Part shown: positions 11,619 through 24,305 of the stretch, piece after piece | Position numbering within the stretch: the first letter of the stretch is position 1 | Layout: every line of letters begins with the position of its first letter | Assembly: GCA_027257055.1 (NCBI GenBank) | Contig: JAPVLO010000518.1 | Location: forward strand, 682,001 to 746,000 | Length of the DNA: 64,000 bases | DNA from: Cephalopachus bancanus | Taxonomy: Eukaryota; Chordata; Mammalia; Primates; Tarsiidae | Direction of reading: 5' to 3' | Translations under genes and position numbers: made by a program | The notes under the pieces: model-generated | What the model was told of the DNA's origin: nothing | Database searches by the model: none | Seen by the model: the letters and a program-made list of their open reading frames with translations, nothing else

Positions 11619-13318
11619 CTTCAAGATATTAGCCTTCATCATACATTGGATGTAATAACCATGGATTCTCACTCTGTGAAAATCTATATGAATACTTTAT
11701 GGTCTTCTTTCCTTTGGTTTTGCATCCAAGAAATCAAGCAATTCTGCTTCCTCTGATGTCAGCCTTAATCACATACCACCCCTTCAACATGTTCAATGTT
11801 AAGGGTTCAAAACTCACTTTTTCATATAAAATTACCTTCTTTTTTAGAACTTGAATCAGTTTTAGCAGAAGACTCATTTTTATGAAAAAAAGATTATTTT
11901 CATACTTCCTGGGCTTTCTCTTTCCTAAATAAAATTGGTTTGCATTTTTGTGTGTCATGCTGAGTGCTACAATAAACCTAATTTTTGGTTGGAAGGGTCA
12001 TCTTTTGATCTCCAACATCGCTACTTACCAGAAGGACCAATATTTTCCTGTCTCAGCCAATCTCACTAAGATCCATGACTTAATCATTTGTATCAGAAAT
12101 TACAACTGACCTCACATGGGACTTATTCTCCCATCAGACATATAGAATCAACTTCAGTCAAGTGGTGCTTATCATGCTATTCAATAACTCATTATATGAG
12201 ACTTGTGAAACAAAATACAATCTCAATACCATTCATAAGGAACAAGGAGCCCTAAAATTATGAAGGAGGTGTCTGGTGTTTGATTTTTGTTTGGTTATTC
12301 CAGGGATTGAAAGGTAACTACAGCTTACACTATCATATAGAGCTTTTATGATTACTTTTTTGGACCTATCTATGCATTAAGGTAACTATCAATCCAAGAA
12401 TTACATAATTGGTCAAATGAATTGCTGTTATATATGCCAAAATTAAGGGAGGGCAAGTGTTTTTATTTTTTTACCCTCAACTTTGCTCTGTGGCTTTCTT
12501 GAAATTGTTGTCTTCGATTTTCTACTGCCCATTCTGACTGAGCATCCCTTTATCTCAAGCACCCTAAATAAGTTGTAATGGAGCTTTAGTCTCAGGGCCA
12601 GACTTAGGTATATTCTCATTCAGGATCAAGGAGAACATAACTTCCCTCACCCTCACCTCCAAAAAGTCCACTTTCTTCTACCTGCTGACTACAGCTTGAA
12701 ATTGTTTTCACAGGAACCAAAGCATCTCATTTTACAGCTAGACACCAGGAGTCAACAGCTAGAGGATTTATATGTCAGTGTACGTGAGATTCCATCTAAC
12801 TGCAAATGCTGCTATGAGTGTTGATTATGTAGGTATGGGAAGATAGAAGATGAACCAGAAATAGTGAGCATGAGAGGCTGTCAATGAGGGGCAATAGAAA
12901 GTGAGAGAGAAGTTCTTAGGAAATTACAGCCTGGCGGTAGGAGGTCAGAGGGCTGAGAGGAAAGCTTCAGTTGTTTTGCCCCACTGAGTAAGACCCTAGC
13001 GACAAATACAGCAGAAGTCAAGAAGAAACAAAGGTGGTAGCATCCTCAACAACATGTTAGAGGTTCTTCCTTGACTTCATTCTGTTCAACAATATCAGTG
13101 ACTTGGATAAAGCCCCAGAAAGCAAGATTATTCCGATTTCAGAGGTTAAAATTAGGAATGATGATTTATGCAACAGAAAGAAATTATACAATAGGTTACA
13201 TAATTATAACTCAATATCTTTTTGTGGTAGAATACTAGATTAAAAGCTATGAAGTGAAATTTAGTAGAAATAAATGATAATTCCTGTATTTGTCAGTAAA
13301 AAAATGGAAATATATGCC
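11619..13318. other. Non-genic stretch, nothing recognised
   Basis: AT-rich with no landmark, and no open frame above 80 codons on either strand. It ends at the L1 target duplication. Confidence 0.5.
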
Positions 13319-13933
13319 TTAAAAGTGTGACTTCACACACATAAAAAATCAAATACTTTGGCATCTTCTTAACCAGAGACATGAAAGACCTTTACAATGA
13401 AAACTACAAAACGCTGCTCAAAGAAATCCAAGAAGACACAAACAACTGGAAAAAATATCCCATGCTTATGGATTGAAAGAATCAGCATTGTTAAGATGTC
13501 CATCCTACCCAAGGCAATCTGTAGATTCAATGCAGTACCCATCAAATTACCAACATTCTTCTCAGACCTGGAAGTGACAATACAGAAATTCATGTGGAAA
13601 CATAAACAACGACGAATAGCCAAAGCAATCTTCAGGGGGGAAAAAAAGCGGGAGGTATCACACTTCCGAACTTTCAACTTTATTATAAGGTTGCAGTAAT
13701 CAAAACAGCTGGTATTGGTACAAGAACAGGCATATAGACTGAAGTAAAAGGAAGGAAATTCTGGAAGCAAAATATCAATTTCTCAATCCACTCATCTTCG
13801 ACAAAGCCTTCACCAATAACCACTGGGGAGAGGAGAACTTATTCAGTAAATGGTGCGGGAAAACTGGCCAACCACACGCAGAAGAATGAGCCAGGCCCCC
13901 TACCTATCACCATACAAAAAAATCAACTCTAAG

Positions 13934-14243
13934 CGGGGCTCGGTGGCTCAGCCTGTAATCCCGTGCCTTTGGGAGGCTGAGGTGAGTGGATTGCCTGAGC
14001 CCGCAGGTTCAAGACCCGCCTGGGCAACTTGGTGAGACCTGTCTCTACAATAAATCAAAAATTAGCCAGGCATGGTAGTACACACCTGTAGTTTCAGCTA
14101 CTTGGAAGGCTGAGGTGGAAGGATCACCGGAGCCCAGCGGGTCGAGGCTGCGGTGACCGGGAGCGGCCACTGCACTCCAGTCTGGGCAACGGAGTGAAAC
14201 TCCAACTCAAAAAAAAAAAAAAAAAAAAAGAAAAGAAAAAAAG
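13934..14243 (+). repeat. Young Alu inserted in the L1
   Basis: A full-length two-arm Alu of the local young sub-family, flanked by a perfect 16-bp duplication 'aaaaatcaactctaag' (13918-13933 and 14244-14259). L1 sequence continues in register across it. It carries the 'ggctcagcctg' deletion, the 'ctacaataaatcaaaaatta' linker, and a long A tail broken by G. Confidence 0.95.
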
Positions 14244-14883
14244 AAAAATCAACTCTAAGTGGATCAAAGACCTAAACGTAAAACCTCAAACTATAAGACT
14301 CTTAGAAAATACAGGAGATACCCTTACGGAAATTGGAATAGGCAACCAATTCCTGATCAAACCCCAATCCAAACCATAAGAGATAAGACGTATAAGTGGG
14401 ACCCCATTAAACTGAAAAACTTCTGCAAAGCAAAAGAAATCATTATGAGAGTGGAGAGACAGACCACAGAACAGGAAAAAAAATTGCCAGCTGTATATCT
14501 GACAAAGGTCTAACATCCAGGATCTACAAGGAACCCAAATGTGCAGAAAGGAAAAAAACCAAACAGCTCTATTAAAAAGCGAGCAAAAGATATGAATAGA
14601 CACTTCTCAAAGAAGATTAAAAAAAAAAAAAAAAGCAGCCAACAGATACACGAAAAAATGCTCAACCTCACTAATCATCAAAGAAGTGCAAATAAAAACC
14701 ACACTGAGATACCACTTAACTCCAGTCAGGATGGCCATCATTAATAACTCAGAAAAAAAAAAAGATGCTGGTGAGAACGTGGAGAAAAGAGAACACTTCT
14801 ATATTGTTGGTGGGAGTGTTAACTAGTACAACCTCTATGGAAAACAGTGTGCCAATTTCTGCAAGATCTAAAAATTGAACTTG

Positions 14884-15171
14884 TTTTTTTTTTTTTTTTT
14901 TTTGAGTTGGAGTCTCACTCTGTCGCCCAGACTGGAGTACAGTGGCCGCTCCCGGACACTGCAGCCTCGACCCGCTGGGCTCCGGCGATCCTACCGCCTC
15001 AGCCTTCCGGGTAGTTGGAACTACAGGTGCGCGCTACCACGCCCGGCTGATTTTTTTATTTATTGTAGAGATGAGGTCTCGCCAAGGTGCCCAGGCGGGT
15101 CTTGAACTTGAGGGCTCAGGCAATCCACTCACCTCAGCCTCCCAAAGCGCGAGAATACAGACTGAGCCACC
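14884..15171 (-). repeat. Young Alu inserted in the L1, opposite orientation
   Basis: A T tract then 'gagttggagtctcactctg' up to 'acagactgagccacc'. About ten bases of the Alu 5' end are missing. Decayed target duplications of the type 'aaaattgaactt' (before) and 'aaaagttgacctt' (after) flank it, and L1 resumes at once. It forms an inverted pair with 13934-14243. The 130-codon frame at 14942-15334 runs through this Alu into L1 and is not a gene. Confidence 0.93.
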
Positions 15172-15943
15172 AAAAGTTGACCTTTCATATGACCCAGTAA
15201 TTCCCCTTCTGGTTATATACCTGGAGGAATGCCAATCATTCTACAAAAAACCACCTGCGCACATGTTTATTGCAGTACTATTCACAATAGCAAAAACATG
15301 GAACCAACCATGCTGCCCATCGAAAGTGGACTGAGTTAAAAAATTTGATACACATACATGATGGAATATAACACAGCCATAAAAAAGGACAAAATTATGG
15401 ACTTTGCATATTATGGAGGGATTTAGGGTCTGTCATACTCAGTGATCTAACACAGAAACAAAGAACTGAGTACCACATGTTCTCACTGGTAAGTGGACCC
15501 AGAACATTTATCGTAATAATACATGAAAACGATTGGCAGTAGCAGGTCACTGCCAAGGGAGGCAGAGGGGACACATAACATTAATAAGGGTACTTGATTC
15601 CAAACCAGGTGAAGTGAGGACCAAAGGGAGACCCAAACCTCACCTGTACAATAATCACTTATGTGCCTAACCCTGAATTGTACCCTCCATCTTTAAAATT
15701 TTAAAAGTGTGGCTTGGAAACAGATTGTTTTTCAGGGAACAAAAGCAGAAACATAATGTGAGTCAGAATTAAACAATGTGAGTCTGCCCCCAAACATCCC
15801 ATAGAACATCAATCTATCTTGAAAAAATATAGTGTCAAGAGCATGAGGTTAATGATTTTTTGACAACTAGGCTGAGCACTCTACAACTGGAGTATTGTAT
15901 AGTGTTTTATAATTTTAGCAGCATATCTTAAGAAAGACACTGA

Positions 15944-16256
15944 CAGCCTGGGTGCCATGGCTCCAGCCTGTAATCCCAGCACTTTGGGAGACTGAGGTGA
16001 GAGGATTGCCTGAGCCCATGGTTTCGAGAGCAGCCTGGGCAACTTGGTGAGACCTCATCTCTACAATAAATAAAAAAATTAGCTGGGTATGGTAGTGTGC
16101 TCCTGTAGTTCCGGCTACTTGGAAGGCTGAGGCAGAAGGATCTCCTGAGCCCAGCGGATGGACACTGGGGTGGCCTTGAGCATGCTACTGCACTCCAGCC
16201 TGGGTGACAGAGTAAGACTCCAATGCAAAAAAAAAAAAAAAGAAAGAAAGAAAGAA
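15944..16256 (+). repeat. Alu, intermediate age
   Basis: A two-arm Alu starting 'gcctgggtgccatggctcc' and ending in an A tail that has become (GAAA)n. Target duplications are 'agaaagacactga' (15931-15943) and 'aggaagacactga' (16257-16269). It shares the right-arm 'cttggaaggctgag' with the young copies but has more private changes. The 158-codon minus-strand frame across it is repeat-derived. Confidence 0.92.
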
Positions 16257-16269
16257 AGGAAGACACTGA

Positions 16270-17119
16270 TGTATGAAATGTCAGTGGTGATTGAAGCAGC
16301 CTGGAGACCATACTACTGAAGAGCAATAAAGGATAACATGCTGTGGATAAGAGCATGTTATTCTTTATTAGTGTGGCTAAGAGGAAACTAAGAAAGTCCA
16401 TCATAGAGATTTAAATATATGTGTGTGTGTTTTTTGAAGATTTTGTGTGTGTGTATGTATATGTATATGCATATGTATGTATATAAGGTTTTTCCTGGAG
16501 AAACAAGATAACAGATTTGTTTTATATTGCCACACATGACAAAAGCAAAATAAATAAGGGGTAAGATTTCAATTCCATCTGAGAAAATTCTTTTTGAAAT
16601 GATCTGGACAGCGATACTAGCAATGCAGGGCGCTCCCTTTGTATCATGGTAAGTCTGAGGAAGATCTACCAAAGCCCATAGGCAGTAATTAATACATGGG
16701 AATGATTTAAAGGAGGAGATATAGGTTGAAGAGAAAATTACTTGGGCCAGAACTTTGATGCTGGGGTTACTGAAGAAGACCATTTAAAGGTGATTGAGAA
16801 GGATAAACTCTAAAGTTAGGAGGAGACAGAAAACAGTATAATTTCTTGGAAGCCAGAGGAGGAAGACAAGAAGAAATAAAGTGACCACCAGCATTACACT
16901 AAAGAGTTGGGTCAAGTAAGATAAGAATGGGAAAGTAGCCTTTGGACATGACAAACATAAGCTTATTAATGATCTTAGTAATTTCAGTCACATTGTGACA
17001 GAAGCTAATTGGGGAGGATTGTGGGAAAATGAGAATTAAGGAAGGTGAGCAGAAAGTGAAGGTTGTTTTTTTCCAAAAATGTTATCTGAAAGATTCCATA
17101 GGAAGGAAAGAGAGGGCAG
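16270..17119. other. Purine-rich non-genic stretch
   Basis: It contains a short TG/TATG microsatellite (16420-16485). From about 16735 on there is AG-rich text ('ggtcaagtaagataagaatg', 'gacatgacaaacataagc') like the ancient unnamed repeat noted near 1030 and 6200-7400. The 131-codon minus-strand frame covers the microsatellite and is not convincing. Confidence 0.35.
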
Positions 17120-17537
17120 TGTTATAAACTGAATGTTTGTGTCCCCATCCCCCAAATTCATATGTTGAAGAAATTCATATGTTGAAGAACCAAGTGATAG
17201 TACTTGGAGATGGGGCCTTTGAGAGGCAATGGGAGTTAGATTAGGTCATGAATGTGAGACCTTCATGCTAGAATTAGTAACTTTACAAGGAGTGAGTGGT
17301 AGAGGGAGGAACAGAGTGAGAGTGAGAGGGTGCAGGAATCACTTGCACTCTGCACCATGTGAGGATACATCAAGAAGGGGGCCATCAACAAGACAGGAAG
17401 GGAGCCCTCACCAGGAACCAACCATGCTGGCACTCTGATCTCAGACTTCCGGTCTCCAGAATTGTGAGGAAAAAATTCCGTCATTTAATCCTCCCAGTCT
17501 GTTGTATTTTGTTATGGCAGTATGAGTTGACTAATAC
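17120..17537 (+). repeat. MLT1-type MaLR LTR, nearly complete
   Basis: It begins 'tgttataaactgaatgtttg' with 'tgtccccatcccccaaattc' next, contains 'atggggcctttgagaggc', 'gaaccaaccatgctggcact' and 'ctgatctcagacttccgg', and ends 'tatggcagtatgagttgac' then 'taataca'. These are the 5' TG and 3' CA ends expected of an LTR. A perfect 17-bp tandem duplication lies at 17154-17187. No internal viral region follows. Confidence 0.8.
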
Positions 17538-17539
17538 AG

Positions 17540-19815
17540 GTAATAACCAAAATGAGATTCTGAATCAAGGGAATGCCTTTTAATTTCAATTATTTTTATA
17601 TGAACAATATTGAGCATGTTTCTGGCTAATGAAAAAAAGAAAGGTTTAAGAGAAAGAATATAGGATAAATAATTAATGGAGCAAAGCTCCCAAGCAGGTA
17701 GTAGGAAGTGGGACCAGGAACATGATGCAGGGATTGATCTTAAATAGGAAAAGCACATAACTGGCTGTGTATGAAGCAGAATTTTCAGACTCACTACTGA
17801 TGATTGGTTGTTGAAGTGTTTAGCATTTTGCATACAGGCAGTGTTGGAAGAGGATGAAGTGCCATGTCGGAGAAGGATGAATTCTACAAAATACTTAGTT
17901 AAACAGCAGCTATGTTGGCTTACTACAAATCCTTCAGAAGTGATTTTCTTCCAATCAGAAGAGCCTTAACCTATTTACAGGGATCATGGAAAGAATTTTA
18001 TTTTCATTGTAGCTATAAGGTAAAAATTTACCATGACAAAAAAAAGGTTATATTACTGCTTCTAGGTGTAGTTAGCAAAAGTCAAGATATATCTGCTTAT
18101 AATAGTCAATGAATACAAATAACATATTACTGATATTGCACAATACTCAACCAAAAGCACGTTCTAAATATTTCCAATGCAAATCTGAGTGTTAGGAATA
18201 TTTTCAATGGAGAGAGTAATTTCCCCTCTCTTGGGGTTAGTAAAAGTCCAATATAAGATATAAACCTGTATTTCAGTATTGGGCTCTTTTTAAAGCACAT
18301 TTAATGTTACCTAGATTCTATTAGTCTCTGCTGATGACCATTATTAGCACAATTTAACCCTGACTTTTCTTGCTACTATGGCTCAGGGAATTCCAGTACC
18401 CCTCAAGTACTCAGATAGTTTGTTATTTCAAGTTTTACTGCCTTTTAGCATTTACCCAGGAAGTAATAAATGCAAGAATCAAAACATGACTGTTTAATAT
18501 TGATTCATCTATATGTAACATAAATAGCTTGATTACAGATAATCATCTAACCATCCTGATTTACAAACGGAGGAAGTTTTAAAACACTGCCATCTACTGC
18601 AGTAGCCACAAATTGCATAGTCACTTTATGTGTGAAAGGAGACACAAGGGAAAATATCTTACCATGCCAGTAATATCAGTAAGCTGTGGAAGGTAATTTG
18701 AAATAATAATTAAGTAATCATTCCAAAGCATTACATCATACAGATAAATTTATACATATACTTCTAAGACAACTTCTAGAACAGTGAGGCTTGTTTAAAG
18801 GAAGGATTGAGGGGTGTTGTGGCTTCTGACATGGGAAGCCTAGTATGACACTGGTGTGCTTGTATACTATTTCTGTTAGTGGCTGAGACCCTGTTGTGAG
18901 TCTCTAAGTGTTCATCACCTTGAGCATTGAATCCAAGCCTGGTTTAAAGCCTTCAGTGAAACTCTACGGCTTTTTGTCTGACTTTCAGAGTTCTTGAAGT
19001 TCTTAGTTCAAAGGAGGTCACGTATCATAATACATAAAGTTAATTCATTTTTTTCTGCAGATTTTATTATTACAAACCTGCTTTCAACAGAATAATTTGA
19101 CTCACTGATTCTTTTTATATCTCACTTGGTGTACATATTTGGCAGAGAAATTTTTATAAGAATATTATCTATAGGGCTTCTATTACCCTAAAATCATGAA
19201 AACGTAACCTTGACCGAATTAAATTAAAAGAATATGCTTGCATTGTTAAATCTCTATTTGTCTAGGTGAAAAAAAAGTTCTCTAAATCTCAATCATTTTT
19301 GTCTGTTTGCCTCTCACTGAAGTATATGATCTTTTCTTTGATTTTGCAGTTATTTTCTAGTAATACACACTAAGGTGACATATCATTTTCACTGGCAAGA
19401 CAAATATAAACAAGCAAGATCAATAGCCTGATGACTCCATGGATCAGAACTTTGGAGTCTTAATGTTTACTCATTATTTTTCACAGGCTTCTATTTATGT
19501 ATGTGCCGTGAATACCAAGTTTACCTGCTTAGAATCTCTGGATAAAGCATATTGACTGAGAAAAAGAATTGAAAGTAAGCATGATAGATTGGTGCCTTCC
19601 TATTCTAACTGTTAATCATTAGAATAAACAATTTTTAAATTGTAGGGATTCTGGAGCATTTAAACTCAATTTTTAAAAATTGGACTCAAGTTACATAGTC
19701 CTAGTGATTCAATTTTTGGATTACTTACAAAAAGACTGAATATAATTATCAATAAAAATATTATTAATTTATAATGTAGATGCTTGGAAATCTTCACATA
19801 AAGAAATTTACCTTT
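17540..19815. other. AT-rich non-genic stretch, nothing recognised
   Basis: No repeat landmark, RNA gene or plausible exon was found in about 2.3 kb. The longest frame is 100 codons (minus strand, 17531-17833) without a domain. Confidence 0.5.
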
Positions 19816-19817
19816 CT

Positions 19818-20200
19818 GTTGTGATTGTTGTTTTTATGTGTCAACTTGACTGGGCCATGGTGCCAAGATACATGGTTAAACATTATTCTGGATGTTGCTA
19901 TGAGGATATTTTGGATTAGATTAGCACTTAAATCAGTGGACTTTCATAAGGCAGATTGGCTTCCATAGTGTGGGTGGGCCTTATCTAATCAGTCGAAGGC
20001 TTGACCTGCTCTGAGCAAGAAGGAATTCCGCAGTGAATAGCTTTTGAACTTGAATTGCCATGTTGGCTCTCCCTGGGTTTCTAACCACCCAGCCCACCCT
20101 GTAGATTTTGGACTTGCCAATATCCATAATCACATGAACCAATTCCTTAAAATAAATAATCATAATGGTTCTGCTTTTCTGGAGAACCCTGACTAATGTA
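19818..20200 (+). repeat. LTR-like repeat of ERVL/MaLR type
   Basis: It opens 'gtgtcaacttgactgggcca', contains 'taaacattattctggatg', 'tgtgggtgggccttatctaa' and 'catgaaccaattccttaaaa', and ends 'tctggagaaccctgactaat'. This matches a common mammalian LTR whose Repbase name I cannot give with certainty. Non-coding. Confidence 0.6.
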
Positions 20201-22429
20201 CCTTGTTCTTAATTTTTAAAATTAAAAGTATATGCTATTTTAGAGTTCACAGCTTCAAGCAATAGAATCTGACTCTGACTAACTTAGGTATGTTTTCCAT
20301 GAGCATTTGCTTAAGCCCTGGAAAGGCAAGAGAAAGCACTTGTCTGATAGCCTCAGGGTAGATCATCTTGTCTACCTGCTCATCCAGGGATCATTGGTGA
20401 GCATTCACAGCAGCCAATACTGAGTCCAGGTTTCAGTCAACCAACCAAACAAACAATACCAATATAATTTTTTCAAACATTAATACAGAAGCTCTGGTAA
20501 GTACACTCATATTCATAAATTCAGGTGAATCTAAAATTATATATTCTCCCTTTCTTGTTCTATCTCTTTTGGAATCTATTACTATACATATTCTGTCCCC
20601 TCCCTTGCTTCCTTTCTTCCTCTTTCCCTCCTATCTTTCTTCCTTCCTACCATTCATCAGGACAAATTAGCAAAATTATGCAATTCTTTTGGTGTGTGAG
20701 TCTTTGATCCTTGTGTTTGACTTTTTATTTGCCTACCTTGGGAGCTTGCTGGGATCTGATTCCAGGTAAATGTCTGAAAATAATGGGAGATGGTACAAGT
20801 GCCTTTTCCTTTCAAGGTAACTGAGGTGACAGAATCACAGGGTCTTTATCTCACCTTAAGGCAGAAGGGGGCTCCTCAGACAGAGGAGCAGGTGGTGCTT
20901 CTCCTAGAGAGAGGCTAGGGGGAGCTTATGGGTTTGGAGTCCTCAGTCACTAAGTCCTGTCATAAGTTCCCATGCCAATGATTAGAGGTCATTTCTGTCC
21001 TCTAAATCTCTTATAAGAAACAGGCATGACTATGAATTCAACTGCTATAATAGAGCCACCCAGAGAATTAAATTTCAAATTTGATTTTCTGCAATATTAT
21101 CCTGCAATTATTTTTGATAAGAGATTTTTATAACATAATCATAGACATTCCATGGCTTTCTGCTTTCTGTGAGCTCAGAATTTAGAAAGTTGAGCCTTTT
21201 ATTCTTTTTCTTTAAGTTACCCTGTGCAGTTGGAAGCAACTAGCTTATTCTATAGCTCTCAAGTTTCTCACAACCTTCATATTTTTCCTGCAGTAGCAGT
21301 CACTGGGTCACCTAAACTCTTGCTTCCAAAGGGTACTTTATTCCATGTAGTTCCAGTGCTAATTGTATTACCCAACTTAATTAGCCCTTTTGCCACTGTA
21401 TGTGTGCCATATGTGTGCCAATTTACCTCTTAGTATTAGCAGAATTTAAGCACCACCAGTGCCAACTAATTTAGAAGACTCATTCCAATTTTTCTCCATT
21501 TCTCTGATGTTCTGATGCCTGTAACCACTTTTATAATCAATTTCGGAATCAAGAGTTCTTAGTCACAAGGAAGAAAAAGTTATTTGGGCTGATATAAACA
21601 TAAACTTTGCTTGATACTAGGATATTAAGAAACCCATGGACATGTAGGGAGAGCTAGACAATGAGCTTTGAGGCGAAGTTTCTTGGAAAAATGCCCCAGT
21701 CCATACTTTAGAACTTTTCTGAGAAGGAAATATAGCCCTCATCAAGCACTGTTGCCAGGACACTTGACTATTCTGTAGCTGTTGCTACTCTGGTGTCAGG
21801 TATGCAACATTGCAGACATTGACTTTTCTCAAAGTCAGATGCCTCCTATGTTGACCTGGGTCCTCCTGAAAGCAGGCACAAATGTAGAATTATGTATGCA
21901 TGGGAAAGTTAGTTGGGAAAATATTTGTGTGAGAGAAAACAGGAGCATGCTGAAATAGTGGGGAAACCGCCAACCCAGTCTGACTTTGAATTATGGGTAA
22001 AAAGAGAAGGTAGGTAGTGGTGTGCTGGACTGTTGTGCAGGTTAAGATTCCAGAAGGTCCATCAGAGAGTCTTTGAGCTGAAGTCAGTCGTCAGAGGACA
22101 GAAATAGGCCCTGCCAAGATATCTTGCAGCACTCACTGAGCAGCCATGTGGGAGTGTGTCCTCAGTGCAGTTGCTGCAGTGGCTTTCTGAGGGCAGTAGC
22201 TGGGGCCCTATGGTTAAGTGTGCTCCCCATAGTTGGAGGTCTGTTGTCCACTCTCGTCGTGGTCACACCTCTGTCACCTTGTCTTCCCAAGGTGCTCCGG
22301 CTCTAAGTTTCTCTCTTGAAAATCTAAATACCATGTGAGTGAGTCCCATTTGGAATCTAAGTCACATGCCTGTGATTTGGCTACAAAGAAGACTGGGGAG
22401 GAGGCATTAAATTCACATGCTACAAATTC

Positions 22430-22432
<3 letters not shown>
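20201..22432. other. Non-genic stretch, nothing firmly recognised
   Basis: Mixed composition. Text near 21240-21480 and 22060-22300 looks like eroded repeat but I cannot assign it. Two overlapping 60-codon frames at 22124-22338 are not supported as genes. Confidence 0.4.

Positions 22433-22479
<47 letters not shown>
22433..22479. repeat. (AC)n microsatellite
   Basis: A perfect dinucleotide run of about 23 units, long enough to be length-polymorphic. The antisense frame across it reads as a Cys-Val run and is an artefact. Confidence 0.97.
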
Positions 22480-22480
<1 letters not shown>

Positions 22481-24305
22481 CTTGGGCACACAGAAAACAT
22501 GACAGATGCCCATCACAATAATGAAAGTAAAATAGAGAGACCTGAACTGGTGCATATGTAGCTATTTTATCAGCATTTGGTGAATGATTGAAAAGAGCAA
22601 GTTCGTGAATGTCTCAGAAATAGAAGGCAAAGACAGAAGAGAACAGCAATTAGGGACAAGAAATGGAGAAAAAATGGAGGACAGAGATGTGACAGAGAGA
22701 AGCAGGAGGGGAAGAGAAGAAGCCAAATAACATGCTGATAGGAAAGAAGCTCCAGAAACCAGCCTCCAGTGATGTTTCTAATCATGATAATCCTTGATGA
22801 CACTGCTAATAAATGGTAGTTGCACTTGAACCCAGGCCCCTTTAACTCATTGTTTTGAGGGCCTTTGCTTCCTAAAAATGCCATCTAGACAACTCAAAAA
22901 TATAGAAATAACTTTTCATACAGTAAATTTTTCACTTGATTTTGTGCATAGAAAACTATAAGATTAAATATAGATGAGAATAGAAACTCATTCGTAGAAA
23001 TAAGCAGTTAATCCCATCAGGTCAAAATTACAGTTAACTAGCTCCTTCAACTCTGTATTTTGCTGCACTTTTTTGAGATCTTATATCTACATGTCTTCCA
23101 TTCCAGAAATTAGCTTACAGGTTTGTTTCTTGTTAACCAGATATTCCTACAGTACTAGCCTCTGCATTTTCTATGATCACCTGTAGATGGCACCTTAGTT
23201 GGTGATCCCATTTTCTAAGTTGGTACAATTCTGATAAGACTGTGATGTACAATTTAGATAAACAGCATTTGAGTTCAATCAAATGCAAAATGTAAGTAAG
23301 TGGATTAATTTTTTCTGGTGCAAATTCTCATTTTATTTAGGCCAACATGATTACAGTTTTATAGCATGATTTCAAACTATAATGACATTACTGTGCTAAT
23401 CCTGAGGAAGTCAATTGGATTTTATATACTAGCTATAACAATCAGTAATATTTTACAGTTCTATGATGGCTGTTATGAATATTAATTGCCACTATCAACT
23501 GTTCCTGGACTACCACCATTTATTCTCTATTTCCTTGACTTTACAATGAAGGCTGTAGAGTAAAATCTGTTATTTTCTATGCAAAGCAATTTTTAAAAAT
23601 TCTTTTAAAAAATCATTTGGATTACTCTAATTTTAACTTTCTATTTTTAATGGATGAAAATTGTAGAAGTGAATTATTTTGGAATTGAGGTTTGATTTTA
23701 CCCTTTCATTATTCATATTTCAGCCAGTCCTTATTCATGTACATAGACTACACAGAATGTAGTATTTTAAACTGTTTTAAATGAAGAAAAATTTTAAAAG
23801 AAAAAAAAAACTTGTGTGGATAAAAGAGTTAACATACAAAGAAAATTATTCAGAATAGTCGGAGTAATTGTGTCAATTTCAGAATAAAATAACTGTTTAA
23901 AATCAGTAGCTATGGGTGATCTATTTAACACAGTCAACAATATTTAGCAAGCATTTTTAACAGTATTGTTACATATAAAAAGAATACATCTCAACTATGA
24001 CAATACTTTTTTTGTCAAAAACTTTATTCCAAGATTAGAAATAAAAGAAGTAAACAAATGTATTCTTGAATGTGAGATAAATTTATTTTTAAATATTAAC
24101 CAAAATAATAGCAAATATATGAGAAACTTGGAGTATAGGGCAGGATGGGAGGAAATATAGACTTAAGATAGAGAATATAGGATAATTGTCTAAACTATGT
24201 TCAGACTGAGAAGACAGATGATAGGAAATCAGGGGAGAATTTTTGGGGAAAAAAGGCCAGTATAGCAGATTTGTTTTAGGATTGCCTCTAAGATTAAACA
24301 TAATC
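22480..24305. other. AT-rich non-genic stretch, nothing recognised
   Basis: Very AT-rich from about 22900 on, with many A/T homopolymers. No exon, RNA gene or named repeat could be supported. The 104-codon minus-strand frame at 22570-22884 lies in AG-rich text. Confidence 0.5.

Larger units (their letters stand above)
13319..15715 (+). mobile_element. 5'-truncated L1 with two nested Alus
   Basis: An L1 from the late reverse-transcriptase part of ORF2 to the 3' end, bounded by target duplications 'ttaaaagtgtgactt' (13319-13333) and 'ttaaaagtgtggctt' (15701-15715). The ORF2 text around 13380-13620 ([12 protein letters not shown] type) is followed by stop codons and frameshifts, so it is dead. 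It resumes after each Alu at 14260 and 15172 and ends 'ccctgaattgtaccctccat' before an AT-rich tail. The 3' UTR is not the human L1PA type. Uninterrupted, the L1 portion is about 1.8 kb. Confidence 0.92.

Noticed and set aside
13369..13770. 133-codon minus-strand frame
   Set aside because: It is the antisense shadow of L1 ORF2 sequence.
14942..15334. 130-codon frame that looks like a protein with Alu-like sequence
   Set aside because: It reads through an antisense Alu into dead L1 ORF2. Similar frames at 5865, 8720, 15928 and 54161 have the same origin.
22433..22479. Long regular AC array as a CRISPR-like or regulatory repeat
   Set aside because: There are no spacers; it is a plain dinucleotide microsatellite.
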